Translations under genes and position numbers: made by a program
Assembly: GCF_030817655.1 (NCBI RefSeq)
Contig: NZ_JAUSZM010000003.1
Location: 9,610,001 to 9,674,000 of the forward strand
DNA from: Streptomyces sp. V4I2
GTDB taxonomy: Bacteria > Actinomycetota > Actinomycetes > Streptomycetales > Streptomycetaceae
Length of the DNA stretch: 64,000 nucleotides
Direction: 5' to 3'
Shown: piece after piece, positions 1 through 7,519 of the stretch
How positions within the stretch are numbered: the first letter of the stretch is position 1
How the letters are laid out: every line of letters starts with the position of its first letter
The notes under the pieces: generated by a model
What the model saw: the letters and a program-made list of their open reading frames with translations, nothing else
The model's database searches: none
What the model was told of the DNA's origin: nothing

Positions 1-99
1 GTCGACGACGGCGACCCGGCGGCCCAGCTTGGCCGCGGCGATGGCGGCCTTCTGGCCGCCGGGACCTGATCCGATGACAAGCATGTCGAAGTCGGGCAC
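1..99 (-). CDS. sthA: Soluble pyridine nucleotide transhydrogenase SthA, N-terminal part (runs off the window)
   Basis: Only the first 33 codons are in the window; the rest lies before base 1. The peptide reads VPDFDMLVIGSGPGGQKAAI and continues AAAKLGRRVAVVD. This is the Rossmann FAD-binding GxGxxG segment (GSGPGG) of the two-dinucleotide-binding flavoprotein family. The GPGGQKAAIAAAKLGRRVAVV wording is typical of Si-specific NAD(P)+ transhydrogenase, a soluble cytoplasmic FAD enzyme that exchanges hydride between NADPH and NAD+. The start is uncertain: a GTG at 99 gives the usual family N-terminus but directly abuts GGAGG, and an ATG at 84 is five codons further in. Dihydrolipoamide dehydrogenase or mercuric reductase relatives share the motif but usually differ in the QKAAI segment. 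Confidence 0.8.
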   Translation of the reverse strand, partial: MPDFDMLVIGSGPGGQKAAIAAAKLGRRVAVVD

Positions 100-205
100 C
101 TCCGGAGTGTGTCAGTCCCGGTGCCCGCTTCGTAAGGGCGAACGGTCAACTGCCCTGCCACGCGGGGGACCACGGAGGCGCGGGGGAACTCCTGGCAGAA
201 CGGCG

Positions 206-250
206 GCGGTTGTGATCACCGCGGTTGTGATCACTGCGGTGGTGATCACC
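206..250. repeat. Three tandem 15-bp units, each with a TGATCA palindrome
   Basis: The unit GCGGTTGTGATCACC occurs three times head to tail at 206-220, 221-235 and 236-250, with one or two mismatches per unit. Each unit holds the palindrome GTGATCAC. The array lies in the upstream region of sthA (reading left) and downstream of the small gene that ends at 309. Palindromic half-sites at regular 15-bp spacing would suit cooperative binding of a repressor, but no regulator can be named from the sequence. Confidence 0.75.
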
Positions 251-308
251 GCGGGGCGGCCGACCGTACGACGACTCGCCCCCACGGGCGTCCGGTGCCG
301 CGTGCCCG

Positions 309-515
309 CTAGGGCAGCAGCTTGTCCAGCGCGGCCGGGCCCTCCGCCTCCAGCTTGCGCCGGGCCCATTCCAGGTTGCGCGGGGTGAGGTCCTTGCCCG
401 AGGCGAGGACCACGTCCTCGGGTGACACGTCCGTGCCGGTGCGGGCGTGGAGCAGGGCGTCCGGGGTGGCACGGTCCTCGGACGGCCCGGTCGCGTCGGG
501 TTGTGACGTCGGCAT
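309..515 (-). CDS. Small hypothetical protein, 68 aa
   Basis: A short soluble protein starting MPTSQPDATGPSEDRATPDA and ending AALDKLLP. The ATG at 515 is preceded by GAGGAG at a normal distance, which favours it over a longer reading back to 584. The N-terminal third is rich in Pro, Ser and Asp and probably disordered. The rest (SPEDVVLASGKDLTPRNLEW then ARRKLEAEG) looks like two short amphipathic helices. No signal peptide, membrane segment or known motif is visible. It is followed at once by the 15-bp repeat array and sthA on the same strand, but the spacing of about 200 bp argues against one transcription unit. Function unknown. Confidence 0.6.
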   Translation of the reverse strand: MPTSQPDATGPSEDRATPDALLHARTGTDVSPEDVVLASGKDLTPRNLEWARRKLEAEGPAALDKLLP

Positions 516-735
516 GATGTCTGCTCCTCGGATCCGGATCGTTCCTCGGTCCCGGTTTCCCTCAACCGGTCCCGATATCACCATTCATCGCCTGGACGCA
601 CCCTGCATCCCGAGGGACCGCGGAGCCGTCCCGGAAGACCGGGCTGCCACCCCGCCCGGCCCGGGATGCCCGAACGATCACCAGGGCTTCCAATGGGGGT
701 ATCGGGCGACTCGACCGACCGGGAAGAACAGGGCC

Positions 736-1570
736 ATGTCACCTCCGCATACCGGTGAAGAGGGAGGGGAAACCGCCACTCCGGGGGTACTGAGGCGGCT
801 GGGGGAGGGGTGCGCACGCCACTTCGTGATCGTCATCGTGGCCTGGATCGTGGCCCTGGTGGCCCTGCAGGCTTTGAACCGTTCCCACGGCGGCACCTAC
901 TCCGACGACTTCTCCCTCCCCGGCGTGCAGTCCGAGCAGGGCCTCGACGTGCTGAAGCAGCACGACCCGACGACGGGCGGCTACGGCAGCCAGATCGTCC
1001 TGCACGACGGGCAGAAAACCCTGACCTCGCTGAGCTCGCAGATGTCGACGACCGTCGGCGACCTGCAGAAGCTGCCGCACGTCCTCGCCGTCCAGAACCC
1101 GCTGTCCGGTTCGTCGTCGAGCGTCGGCCCGCTCTCCTCGGACGGGAAGACGGCGTACATCACCGTCCGGTTCGACGTCCAGCCCTCGACGTACCGATGA
1201 TGATGTTCGCGATCATCTTCGGGCTCAGCATGGACCACGAGATCTTCCTGCTCTCCCGCGTCCACGAGGCATGGCTGCGCACTGGTGACGCCAGGGCCTC
1301 GGCCGCCCACGCGCTGGAGATCACCGCGCGGGTCATCTCCTGCGCCGCGCTGATCATGGTGAGTGTCTTCGCGGCCTTCATCGTCAGCGACAACATCCTG
1401 GTGAAGATGCTGGGGCTGGGCCTGGCGGTGAGCGTGCTCATCGACGCCACCGTCGTACGCCTGCTGATGGTCCCCGCGGTGCTGACCCTGCTGGGACGGC
1501 ACGCCTGGGGGACACCCCGCCCGCTCGACCGGATCCTCCCGCGCATCGACACCGAGGGGGAGCATCAGGG
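736..1570 (+). pseudogene. MMPL-family (RND) transporter with its central part deleted
   Basis: The reading frame from the ATG at 736 gives an MMPL N-terminus: a first membrane helix (HFVIVIVAWIVALVALQAL) and the start of the outer domain (GTYSDDFSLPGVQSEQGLDV). It stops at 1198-1200. A second frame then takes up the C-terminal part from MMMFAIIFGLSMDHEIFLLS through SVLIDATVVRLLMVPAVLTL to the usual LPRIDTEGEH tail near 1565. Intact family members are about 700-750 residues; here about 400 central residues are gone, including most of the membrane helices, and the two remnants are out of frame at a junction near 1185-1200. No stop codon follows the tail before the convergent phosphatase gene. 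It cannot make a working transporter. Confidence 0.85.
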
Positions 1571-1580
1571 GCCCCGGGTG

Positions 1581-2690
1581 TCAGGGACGCTCCTGCGGAC
1601 CGGGCGCCAGGACGAGCATTGTGACGTCGTCGTGGAGGGCGCTGCTGTAGCGGGTGAGGTCCGCCCACACGTGCCCCGCCAGGGCGTCCGGGGCGTCCTC
1701 GGTGAAGCCCGTGAGCCGCTCGGTGAGCGGGTAGAAGACACCGGCCGCGTCCCTGGCCTCACTGACCCCGTCGGAGGCGAGGAAGAGCCGGTCCCCGGGT
1801 CGCAGGGGCACCGTGCGGCCGACGGGGGGCACGGCGTCGGACAGCCCCAGACCGAGCGGGCTGCCGGCCGGGACCTCCAGCTCGACGACCCGTCCGCCCC
1901 GCAGCAGCAAGGGGGCGGGATGCCCGCACGCCACGATCCGCACCGCCCGCCCGTCCGCCGCGAACTCCAGCAGCACGGCCGTGGCGAACAGCTCCGAGTT
2001 CGGCACACCGGCCGAGTCCAGCACCAGCCTGCGGTCCAGCCGGGCCGCCACCGACTCCGGGTCCGGCTGGTCGAGGACCGCTTCCCGGAACGCGCCCAGC
2101 AGCGAGGCGACCGTCGCGACGGCCGACAGTCCGTGCCCCTGCACGTCGCCCATGACCGCCCGGACCCCGAAAGGCCCGTCGCGTACGTCGAAGAAGTCAC
2201 CGCCGACCAGCGTCCCGCGCTGCGCCGCCCGGTACAGCCCCGCACACCGCACGGGCCCCACGTTCGGCGGCAGCGGCGACATCACGGCATGCTGCGCGGC
2301 CTGCGCCACGGCCCGCTCGGTGACCAGCTGGGCGTCCCGGCGGCTGCGCACGAACGACACGAACACGCTCAGTACCGCCACGAAGCAGACGGTGAGCAGA
2401 TCGGTGCTGCCGGGATCGTTCAGGTGGAAGGCCGGGACGAACAGCACCGCCACCACCAGACCGCCGAGCACCGCCGTCGCCGCAGGCCCGTACGACAGGA
2501 CGGCCAGCGGCGGGATGGCCCCCAGCACGAACCCGATGTCGAGCGGTTCGGAGCTGACCAGCGTCGCCCCGCACACCGCCGCCAGCAGAGCGGCCGGCAG
2601 CACCCGCACCCAGCGCGGCGGAGGCGCGCCCCGCAGCCAGCCACGCCGGTCCCGGTCGGGGCGCGACCACCGGCCGCGCACTGTGCTCAC
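1581..2690 (-). CDS. Membrane-anchored PP2C/SpoIIE-type serine phosphatase, 369 aa
   Basis: Residues of roughly 20-130 hold four or so hydrophobic helices (VRVLPAALLAAVCGATLVS, AIPPLAVLSYG, GGLVVAVLFVPAF, LLTVCFVAVLSVFVSFV). A cytoplasmic SpoIIE domain follows, with the metal-binding motifs GGDFFDVRDG and GDVQGHG, then SDGVSEARD and HDDVTMLVLA near the end. Such enzymes dephosphorylate anti-anti-sigma factors (STAS proteins) in partner-switching circuits. No HATPase domain and no extracellular sensor domain are attached. The start is a GTG at 2690 or 2681; an AGGGGG run fits 2681 slightly better. Translation can be read open to 2948, but that extension is not protein-like. The gene converges on the MMPL relic with almost no gap. 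Confidence 0.85.
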   Translation of the reverse strand: MSTVRGRWSRPDRDRRGWLRGAPPPRWVRVLPAALLAAVCGATLVSSEPLDIGFVLGAIPPLAVLSYGPAATAVLGGLVVAVLFVPAFHLNDPGSTDLLTVCFVAVLSVFVSFVRSRRDAQLVTERAVAQAAQHAVMSPLPPNVGPVRCAGLYRAAQRGTLVGGDFFDVRDGPFGVRAVMGDVQGHGLSAVATVASLLGAFREAVLDQPDPESVAARLDRRLVLDSAGVPNSELFATAVLLEFAADGRAVRIVACGHPAPLLLRGGRVVELEVPAGSPLGLGLSDAVPPVGRTVPLRPGDRLFLASDGVSEARDAAGVFYPLTERLTGFTEDAPDALAGHVWADLTRYSSALHDDVTMLVLAPGPQERP

Positions 2691-2705
2691 ACCCCCTACG
2701 CTGCT

Positions 2706-2740
2706 CCCTCGGCCCCCGCACCGCATGCGGGGGCCGAGGG
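2706..2740. terminator. Perfect 15-bp stem hairpin between divergent genes
   Basis: The stem CCCTCGGCCCCCGCA at 2706-2720 pairs perfectly with 2726-2740 around a 5-base loop. It is strong enough to stop transcription, yet it sits just upstream of the phosphatase start (minus strand) and well before the plus-strand GNAT gene, where no gene end is evident. It may insulate the two divergent units or belong to an untranslated RNA. Reading it as a terminator is inference; the inverted repeat itself is plain. Confidence 0.5.
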
Positions 2741-2851
2741 ACCCTGCTGGAACGGGGTGAGGGTCGGCCGTTCTAATTCGGCCTTGAGGACCGCTCAATC
2801 GGTGTAGCGTGAGGCGCCACGCCCCGAGACCGACGGAAGGAGGCGAGTGCC

Positions 2852-2908
2852 GTGCAGTCCACAACCATCCAGCGCTCCCTCTCTGTTGCCCCGGCGTGCT
2901 TCGCCTGA
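2852..2908 (+). CDS. Candidate leader peptide, 18 aa, before the GNAT gene
   Basis: A GTG at 2852, eight bases after GGAAGGAGG, opens an 18-codon frame reading VQSTTIQRSLSVAPACFA and ending at TGA 2906-2908, 42 bases before the acetyltransferase start. The ribosome site is as good as that of the downstream gene, and the frame overlaps an inverted repeat that could form alternative structures. Short peptides with one or two cysteines ahead of metabolic genes are known in Streptomyces, often near sulfur genes; this one has a single Cys near its end. An alternative GTG at 2847 would give a 35-aa frame ending on the ATG of the next gene, but its ribosome spacing is poorer. Confidence 0.45.
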   Translation: MQSTTIQRSLSVAPACFA

Positions 2909-2919
2909 TCGGGAGCGCT
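2871..2919 (+). promoter_or_regulatory. 9-bp inverted repeat overlapping the leader peptide (possible attenuator)
   Basis: AGCGCTCCC at 2871-2879 pairs with GGGAGCGCT at 2911-2919. The left arm is inside the leader frame and the right arm just after its stop codon. A ribosome translating the leader would cover the left arm, so the structure could couple leader translation to expression of the GNAT gene at 2951. A promoter-like TTGAGG / TAGCGT pair lies upstream at about 2784-2810. No long U-run follows the right arm, so control of translation seems as likely as termination. Confidence 0.4.
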
Positions 2920-2950
2920 TCACACAGCACGCATCCCGGAGGACACACCC

Positions 2951-3847
2951 ATGACCGACATGGTCATCCGCGCGCTCGACGAGCGTGACACCCACCTCTT
3001 CGACGCCCTGCCCGACCCGCTCGGCGCACGCGAAGGACACCGGCTCACCCGGCACCGCCCCGACTGGAAGCGGATCGCCCTGCGCGACGGCCAAGTCGTG
3101 GCTCGCGGCGCCTGGTGGGGCGGCCCCGACGACACCGAACCCGTCAACGTCAACTGGTTCGACGTGGCCGAGGGCGAGGAGGAGGCCGGCGCCGAACTCC
3201 TGCGCACCGCTCCCTGGCAGGTCGAACTCGAACTGAACCTGCCCGGCGGCTGGCGCGAGGACCCCGCCCTGCGCGCCGCCGCCGAAACCCGCTTCACCGC
3301 CGCCCGCAAGGCCGGCTACGAGCTCCTGGTGGAACGCTTCCTGTACCGCTGGACACCGGAGCGCGGTCTGCCCGAACGGCCCGGCCGTCTGGTCTTCGGC
3401 CCCGAACCGGACGACGAGGTCTTCCTCGACGCCCTGCGCCGCATCCACTCCGTCACCCTGGACGCGCACGCCCTGCGGGCCATCGAGGAGGGCGGAGTCG
3501 AGCAGGCGGCCCGGGAGGAACTCGACTTCTTCCACTGGTGCCCGTCGCCGAGGGAGTGGTGGCAGGTCGCCCACACCCCGCAGGGAGACCCGGTCGGCAT
3601 CCACATCCCGGTGCACAACCCGTCGGGCCCCTGCATCGGCTTCATCGGGGTCCTCCCGGAGCAGCGAGGACGGGGCTACGCCTACGACCTGTTGGCGGAG
3701 TGCACCCACTTGCTGGTCGAGCAGGGCGCGGAGTCCGTCTCGGCCGCCACGGACCAGGGCAACTTCCCGATGGCCGCCAACTTCACCAAGGCGGGCTTCC
3801 CCGTGGTGCGGGAGCGCATCAACTTCCAGGCTCCGCGCAGCGTCTGA
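2951..3847 (+). CDS. GNAT-family N-acetyltransferase, 298 aa
   Basis: A soluble protein that begins MTDMVIRALDERDTHLFDAL. The C-terminal half carries the GNAT fold: GPCIGFIGVLPEQRGRGYAY is the strand plus the acetyl-CoA-binding motif A (R-G-x-G), followed by the helix LLAECTHLLVEQGAESV and the final strand region TDQGNFPMAANFTKAGFPVV, a classic NxxMxxxxxxxGF signature. The N-terminal half (about residues 1-150) is longer than in minimal GNATs and may be a degenerate second GNAT fold or a substrate domain. The substrate is unknown. The ATG at 2951 has CCGGAGGACA before it. The upstream leader frame and hairpin suggest post-initiation control. Confidence 0.85.
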   Translation: MTDMVIRALDERDTHLFDALPDPLGAREGHRLTRHRPDWKRIALRDGQVVARGAWWGGPDDTEPVNVNWFDVAEGEEEAGAELLRTAPWQVELELNLPGGWREDPALRAAAETRFTAARKAGYELLVERFLYRWTPERGLPERPGRLVFGPEPDDEVFLDALRRIHSVTLDAHALRAIEEGGVEQAAREELDFFHWCPSPREWWQVAHTPQGDPVGIHIPVHNPSGPCIGFIGVLPEQRGRGYAYDLLAECTHLLVEQGAESVSAATDQGNFPMAANFTKAGFPVVRERINFQAPRSV

Positions 3848-3950
3848 GGTGATCGAGGCCTCCCGGCACCGGCAGGCGGCTTCGGCCGGGTGTCAGTGCC
3901 GGGTGGCATGCTGATCGTCGGGTGGATCGGCGGCGGGCGACGGAGGCGCG

Positions 3951-4283
3951 GTGGGGTTCGACGGTGAGGTCTGGCGGGTGCGCAGCGGCGGCGAGGCGGT
4001 CGGGGAGATCCTCATCGACGACGTCGACTTTCCCTGGCTCGGGGGCCGGTTCACGGCCGGTCCGGCCTACGGCGCGGTCCAGGAGCTGTTCGGCCGCGAA
4101 CTCGCCCTGGCCGAACGGGACGACGAGGACCACTGGAAGGAATGGGAGACGGTCCACGACGAGATCCGGGGCCGTGTGTCGCTGTCCTCACCGGACGGCC
4201 CCGTGCCCGAGTTCCTGCTGCACATCGAGGGCGACCGGGCATGGTTCCGGTGGAGCGACGAGCCGTTCGCCGACGAGGAGTGA
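3951..4283 (+). CDS. Conserved hypothetical protein, 110 aa
   Basis: Starts at GTG 3951, with GGAGG four bases upstream; the first residues are MGFDGEVWRVRSGGEAVGEI. It is an acidic, soluble protein, strongly charged at the end (EPFADEE). The pattern of short beta strands (GEILIDDVDFPWLGGRF, PEFLLHIEGDRAWFRWSDEP) suggests a small beta-rich fold. No catalytic motif, signal peptide or membrane segment is seen. It lies about 100 bp after the GNAT gene on the same strand and converges on the oxidoreductase. Function unknown. Confidence 0.65.
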   Translation: MGFDGEVWRVRSGGEAVGEILIDDVDFPWLGGRFTAGPAYGAVQELFGRELALAERDDEDHWKEWETVHDEIRGRVSLSSPDGPVPEFLLHIEGDRAWFRWSDEPFADEE

Positions 4284-4307
4284 GCGCAGGCACCTTGCGG
4301 CTGTGGG

Positions 4308-5189
4308 TCAACCGGCGTCCAGCATGCCTTCGGCCGCCGCGAGGATCTCGGTGACCCGCAGTCCGAAAACGGCGTCGCAGGGGTGCGGGCGGCCCGTGCG
4401 GGCGGCGTCGAGCAGGGCGTCCGCGGCCCGGGAGAAGGCGGTGAGGACCTCCTCGGAGCTCTCCGGAAGGAGCGTCACCCCCGTCTCGCCCCTCAGCTCC
4501 ACGGTGACTCCCGCCGCCGCGGACGGGGCCGTGAGGCTCAGCGTCAGCGTGCTCGACGCGCCGCCCGCGTGGTCGAGGACCAGGTGCACGGTGTCGCGCG
4601 GCCCGTGCGCGGCCGCCGCCACTCGCCGCACGTCGCCGAGTACCGGCAGCAGTACGGACAGTGCATGCGGGCCCACGTCCCACAGGGCGCCCTTCTCCTG
4701 CCGCCACGGCGAGTCGGCGAAGGGGCTGTCATCGGTGAACACCGAGCCCAGCCACTCGGCGCGCCCGGTGAACCAGCCCTGTGCGCCCGCCTGTTCGGCG
4801 ATCCACGTCTCGGTCTCGGACTGGAAGCGCGCGGTGAAGAAGACGACCGAGGCGACACCGGCCGCCTCGACGGCCTCGACGACGGCCCGCCCGTCCTCCA
4901 CGGTCGCGGCAAGGGGCTTGTCCAGCAGCAGATGGCACCCCGCCCGCGCCGCCCGCACCGCGAGCGGCGCCTGCACGGCCGGGGGCAGGGCCACGGCCAC
5001 CGCGTCCACGTCGGCGAACAGCGCGTCGACATCGTCGTAGGCACGCGTGCCGTACAGGTCGGCCAACTCCTTGGCCGCCTCCGGACGACGGCCCCACACC
5101 CCGGCGAAGTCCAGTCCTTCGTGTCCGCCGAGGGCGGGGGCGTGGGCCATCCGGGCCCAGGGACCGGTGCCGAGCAGTCCGATGCGCAT
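4308..5189 (-). CDS. Gfo/Idh/MocA-family NAD(P)-dependent oxidoreductase, 293 aa
   Basis: The N-terminus MRIGLLGTGPWARMAHAPAL is a Rossmann dinucleotide-binding fold with GTGPWA in place of the glycine loop. The family motif for substrate and cofactor, HLLLDKPLAATVEDGRAVVE, contains the essential Lys of the EKP-type motif (here DKP). The C-terminal alpha/beta domain has the conserved stretch EKGALWDVGPHALSVLLPVL, where Asp and His normally take part in catalysis. Family members oxidise or reduce sugars, inositols and related polyols; the exact substrate cannot be told. At 293 residues it is slightly shorter than the usual 330-380. No partner genes are adjacent, so its pathway is open. Confidence 0.85.
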   Translation of the reverse strand: MRIGLLGTGPWARMAHAPALGGHEGLDFAGVWGRRPEAAKELADLYGTRAYDDVDALFADVDAVAVALPPAVQAPLAVRAARAGCHLLLDKPLAATVEDGRAVVEAVEAAGVASVVFFTARFQSETETWIAEQAGAQGWFTGRAEWLGSVFTDDSPFADSPWRQEKGALWDVGPHALSVLLPVLGDVRRVAAAAHGPRDTVHLVLDHAGGASSTLTLSLTAPSAAAGVTVELRGETGVTLLPESSEEVLTAFSRAADALLDAARTGRPHPCDAVFGLRVTEILAAAEGMLDAG

Positions 5190-5344
5190 GCCGTCGCCTC
5201 TCCATGCCGTACGACCTGTTCACGACCGTGCCGGAGGTCCGACCGGTCGGGGTGAGCGTGTCACACGGGCCCGTCGGACGCACAAGCCCCCCAAGCCCCT
5301 TGCCCCGCCGGTGGGATGCGGCGGGTCACGACACCGGTGACATA

Positions 5345-5396
5345 TCGTCCGTCGCTGTGCCGCTACGCGGCACAGGTTTCGGGCGGGAATCCATGG
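5345..5396 (-). mobile_element. Relic of the 3' end of a TnpB-type element
   Basis: Read on the minus strand, this stretch encodes HGFPPETCAA and a stop, followed by the hairpin CTGTGCCGC / GCGGCACAG and the bases GACGGACGA. It is nearly identical to 26633-26684, the end of the tnpB gene and its terminal hairpin in the IS element of this window. Nothing else of a transposase is readable around it. It is probably the scar of an old copy that has lost its body. The gap 5190-5658 holds otherwise only a run of ten C at about 5411 and no credible gene. Confidence 0.75.
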
Positions 5397-5658
5397 AGCA
5401 GTTCCTGTGCCCCCCCCCGCGCGGCAACTGCCCGCACGGCCCCTGACGGCGCCGACGGCATTGTGTCGGTGCACAGGACCCAGCCGGGAACGCTGGGCAC
5501 CGGCACAAGCCGTCCATCCGTTCGGACCTGCGGCTTCGCCTCTCATTACGGCTGAGTGCCGTCGCGAGGGAGTGCGGCCCCGAGCCGGTCGCGCGCCTCG
5601 CGCGGCCGGCGCCGTGTGCGTCGGAGTCGAGCAGGGCCGCGGCGAGTAGGAGGGATGC

Positions 5659-5942
5659 GTGGGTGTCACCGACCGCGCAGTGCCCGCGGAGCTGCGGGCG
5701 AACGGGACCGCCTCCTGCCCGACCGGGACGGACGCCCTGTCCCGCCTGACACCGCAGCAGCGCGCATCGCACGCCACGTGGCCGAGGGTGCCACCAACCG
5801 GGAGGTGGCGCAGCGCCTCGCGGTGAGCACCCGCACGGTCGACTACCACCTGCGCAACGTCTTCGCCGTCCTCGGCCTGCGCTCCCGGGTCGAACTGGCG
5901 CGCATGGTCGAACAGACGGAACCGACCGGTGCACGACCCTAG
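5659..5942 (+). pseudogene. LuxR-type response regulator HTH fragment, frameshifted
   Basis: From a GTG at 5659 (AGGAGGG just upstream) the frame reads VGVTDRAVPAELRANGTASC and on to DALSRLTPQQ, the usual entry of a LuxR HTH. It then loses frame. The remaining helices (RIARHVAEGATNREVAQRLA, then VSTRTVDYHLRNVFAVLGLR) are found in another frame to the stop at 5942. One short indel near 5760 explains it. The HTH itself is well conserved (GATNREVAxxLxVSxRTVDYHLRNVF), so the break looks recent. No receiver or ATPase domain is seen upstream, so it was either a small orphan regulator or the tail of a larger one already lost. Confidence 0.75.
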
Positions 5943-6075
5943 GGACCGACCGGACGGTATGCCATCCTTCGGGGCAGGACGCCTCGGGTGGCAGGCGCCG
6001 CGAGAAGGGCCGTGGACCGGCGAGTGGTCCGCCGCGGGCGCGCTGCCGCGCCGCCGAACGTGGGGGAGGACCGTG

Positions 6076-7347
6076 ATGCACCACGCCGTACGGCCACGAC
6101 CAGCGCACCGCCCCGGACCGGTGCCCGCCCCGCAGCCGCGCACCCGGCGCGTGCGGTCGTTGATCGACGCCGACGCGCTGCACGTCCTTCATCGCGCCGC
6201 CCGCGTGCTGCTGGACGACCTGCCTGAGCTGACCGACCGGCTGCTGGCCGTCCTGCAGGAGCAGGAACCGGCCTACCGGGCCGCGGTGGAGAGCGACCCC
6301 GTCGGAACCTGGCAGGAGGTGCAGCGGTCGCTGCGGCACAGCGTGACCTCGCTGCTGGACCCCCGCAGCGCCCGGGACGCGGCCCGCCGCTGCTCGTGGA
6401 AGATCGGCGCCACCCGCGCCGAACAGGGGCTGCCGCTGGACGCCCTGCTGCACGCGTTCCGCCTCGGCGGGTCGCTGGTGTGGCAGGGGCTGGTCGAGGA
6501 GACCTCCAGGACCGCTCCCGAGGACGTACGCCTCCTCGTCCACGTGGCGTCCGACGTCTGGAACTTCGTCGACGAGCACTGCACCCTCGTCGCGGACGCC
6601 TACCGGCAGGTCGAGCGGCAGCTGACCTGGCGCCGCGAGAACCGGGTACGGCTGCTGGCCACCGCCCTGCTCGAGGGCACCAGCCGGATCGCCGACCTGC
6701 CCGAGACCGCCCAGGTGCTGGACCTGCCCGAACACGGGCGGTACGCCGTCGTCGCGGTCGCCGGCGAGGACCCCGCCGGATGTGCCGCCGCCCGGGCCGC
6801 GGCGGTGCCCGACGGCCTGCGCGTCCACTGGCACACCGGCGTGGAGGTGGACTACGGAATCGTCCTGGTCGGCACCACCGAACCGCCGGAGCCGGCGCCC
6901 CGGCCGGACGGCCCCGGCGCGGGGATCAGGATCGGCGTCGGCGGCGTCGTCGAGGGGCTGGCCGGCATCGGCGACGCCCGCAGGCAGGCCGACACCGCGC
7001 TCCGCATCTGTCCCGCGGGCGGCGGCGCGGTCCGGCTGACCGACCACCTCCCCGCCGCCCTCGTCGTCTCCAGCCCGGAACTCGGCAGGGCGCTGGCCGA
7101 CCGGGTGCTCGGCCCGCTGCTGCGCCTGGAGCCGGGGGACCGGGACGTGCTCCTGGAGACCCTGGCCACCTGGCTGGCCTGCGACGGCTCCGCGCAGCGG
7201 GCCGGCGAGCGGCTCTACTGCCACCGCAACACCGTGCTGAACCGACTGCGTCGCTGCGAGCACCTGACCGGACGCTCGCTTGCCCGCCCGACGGACGTGG
7301 TGGAGATCAGCCTGGCCCTCACCGCGCGCAGGCTGCTGCGCGACTGA
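6076..7347 (+). CDS. PucR/CdaR-type transcriptional regulator, 423 aa
   Basis: The C-terminus has the PucR helix-turn-helix (WLACDGSAQRAGERLYCHRN then TVLNRLRRCEHLTGRSL), about residues 360-420, which binds DNA. The middle (about 170-300) resembles the GGDEF-like module of CdaR proteins, and the N-terminal helical region (about 30-160, with LPLDALLHAFRLGGSLVWQG) is the RsbRD-like sensor part common in Streptomyces members. The ATG at 6076 has GGGGGAGG at good spacing; a GTG two bases apart in the same patch is possible. It lies 172 bp upstream of the Liv-type transporter operon in the same direction, so it is a candidate regulator of that importer. PucR relatives often respond to purine or amide catabolites. 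Confidence 0.85.
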   Translation: MHHAVRPRPAHRPGPVPAPQPRTRRVRSLIDADALHVLHRAARVLLDDLPELTDRLLAVLQEQEPAYRAAVESDPVGTWQEVQRSLRHSVTSLLDPRSARDAARRCSWKIGATRAEQGLPLDALLHAFRLGGSLVWQGLVEETSRTAPEDVRLLVHVASDVWNFVDEHCTLVADAYRQVERQLTWRRENRVRLLATALLEGTSRIADLPETAQVLDLPEHGRYAVVAVAGEDPAGCAAARAAAVPDGLRVHWHTGVEVDYGIVLVGTTEPPEPAPRPDGPGAGIRIGVGGVVEGLAGIGDARRQADTALRICPAGGGAVRLTDHLPAALVVSSPELGRALADRVLGPLLRLEPGDRDVLLETLATWLACDGSAQRAGERLYCHRNTVLNRLRRCEHLTGRSLARPTDVVEISLALTARRLLRD

Positions 7348-7519
7348 GGACACCCGCCGTCCCCGTACCTCCTGGGCATCCGCACAGGCTCACCGGGCGG
7401 GCACTGGGACGGCGCCCCGACCGGGCTCCAGGACCTGTACCGGCGGCCGACGCGCGTGCTGTCGTGAGCTCCCCTTACCCCGCAGCCCGTGCCGCCCGGC
7501 ACGGATCCGAGGAGCCGCG

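Noticed and set aside
2755..2790. T-arm-like stem (GGCCG / CGGCC with a TTC loop) suggesting a tRNA
   Set aside because: The loop is 8 bases, and no acceptor, D or anticodon arms can be folded around it.
5405..5425. Run of C residues as a phase-variation tract
   Set aside because: No open gene spans it, so slippage would have no coding effect.
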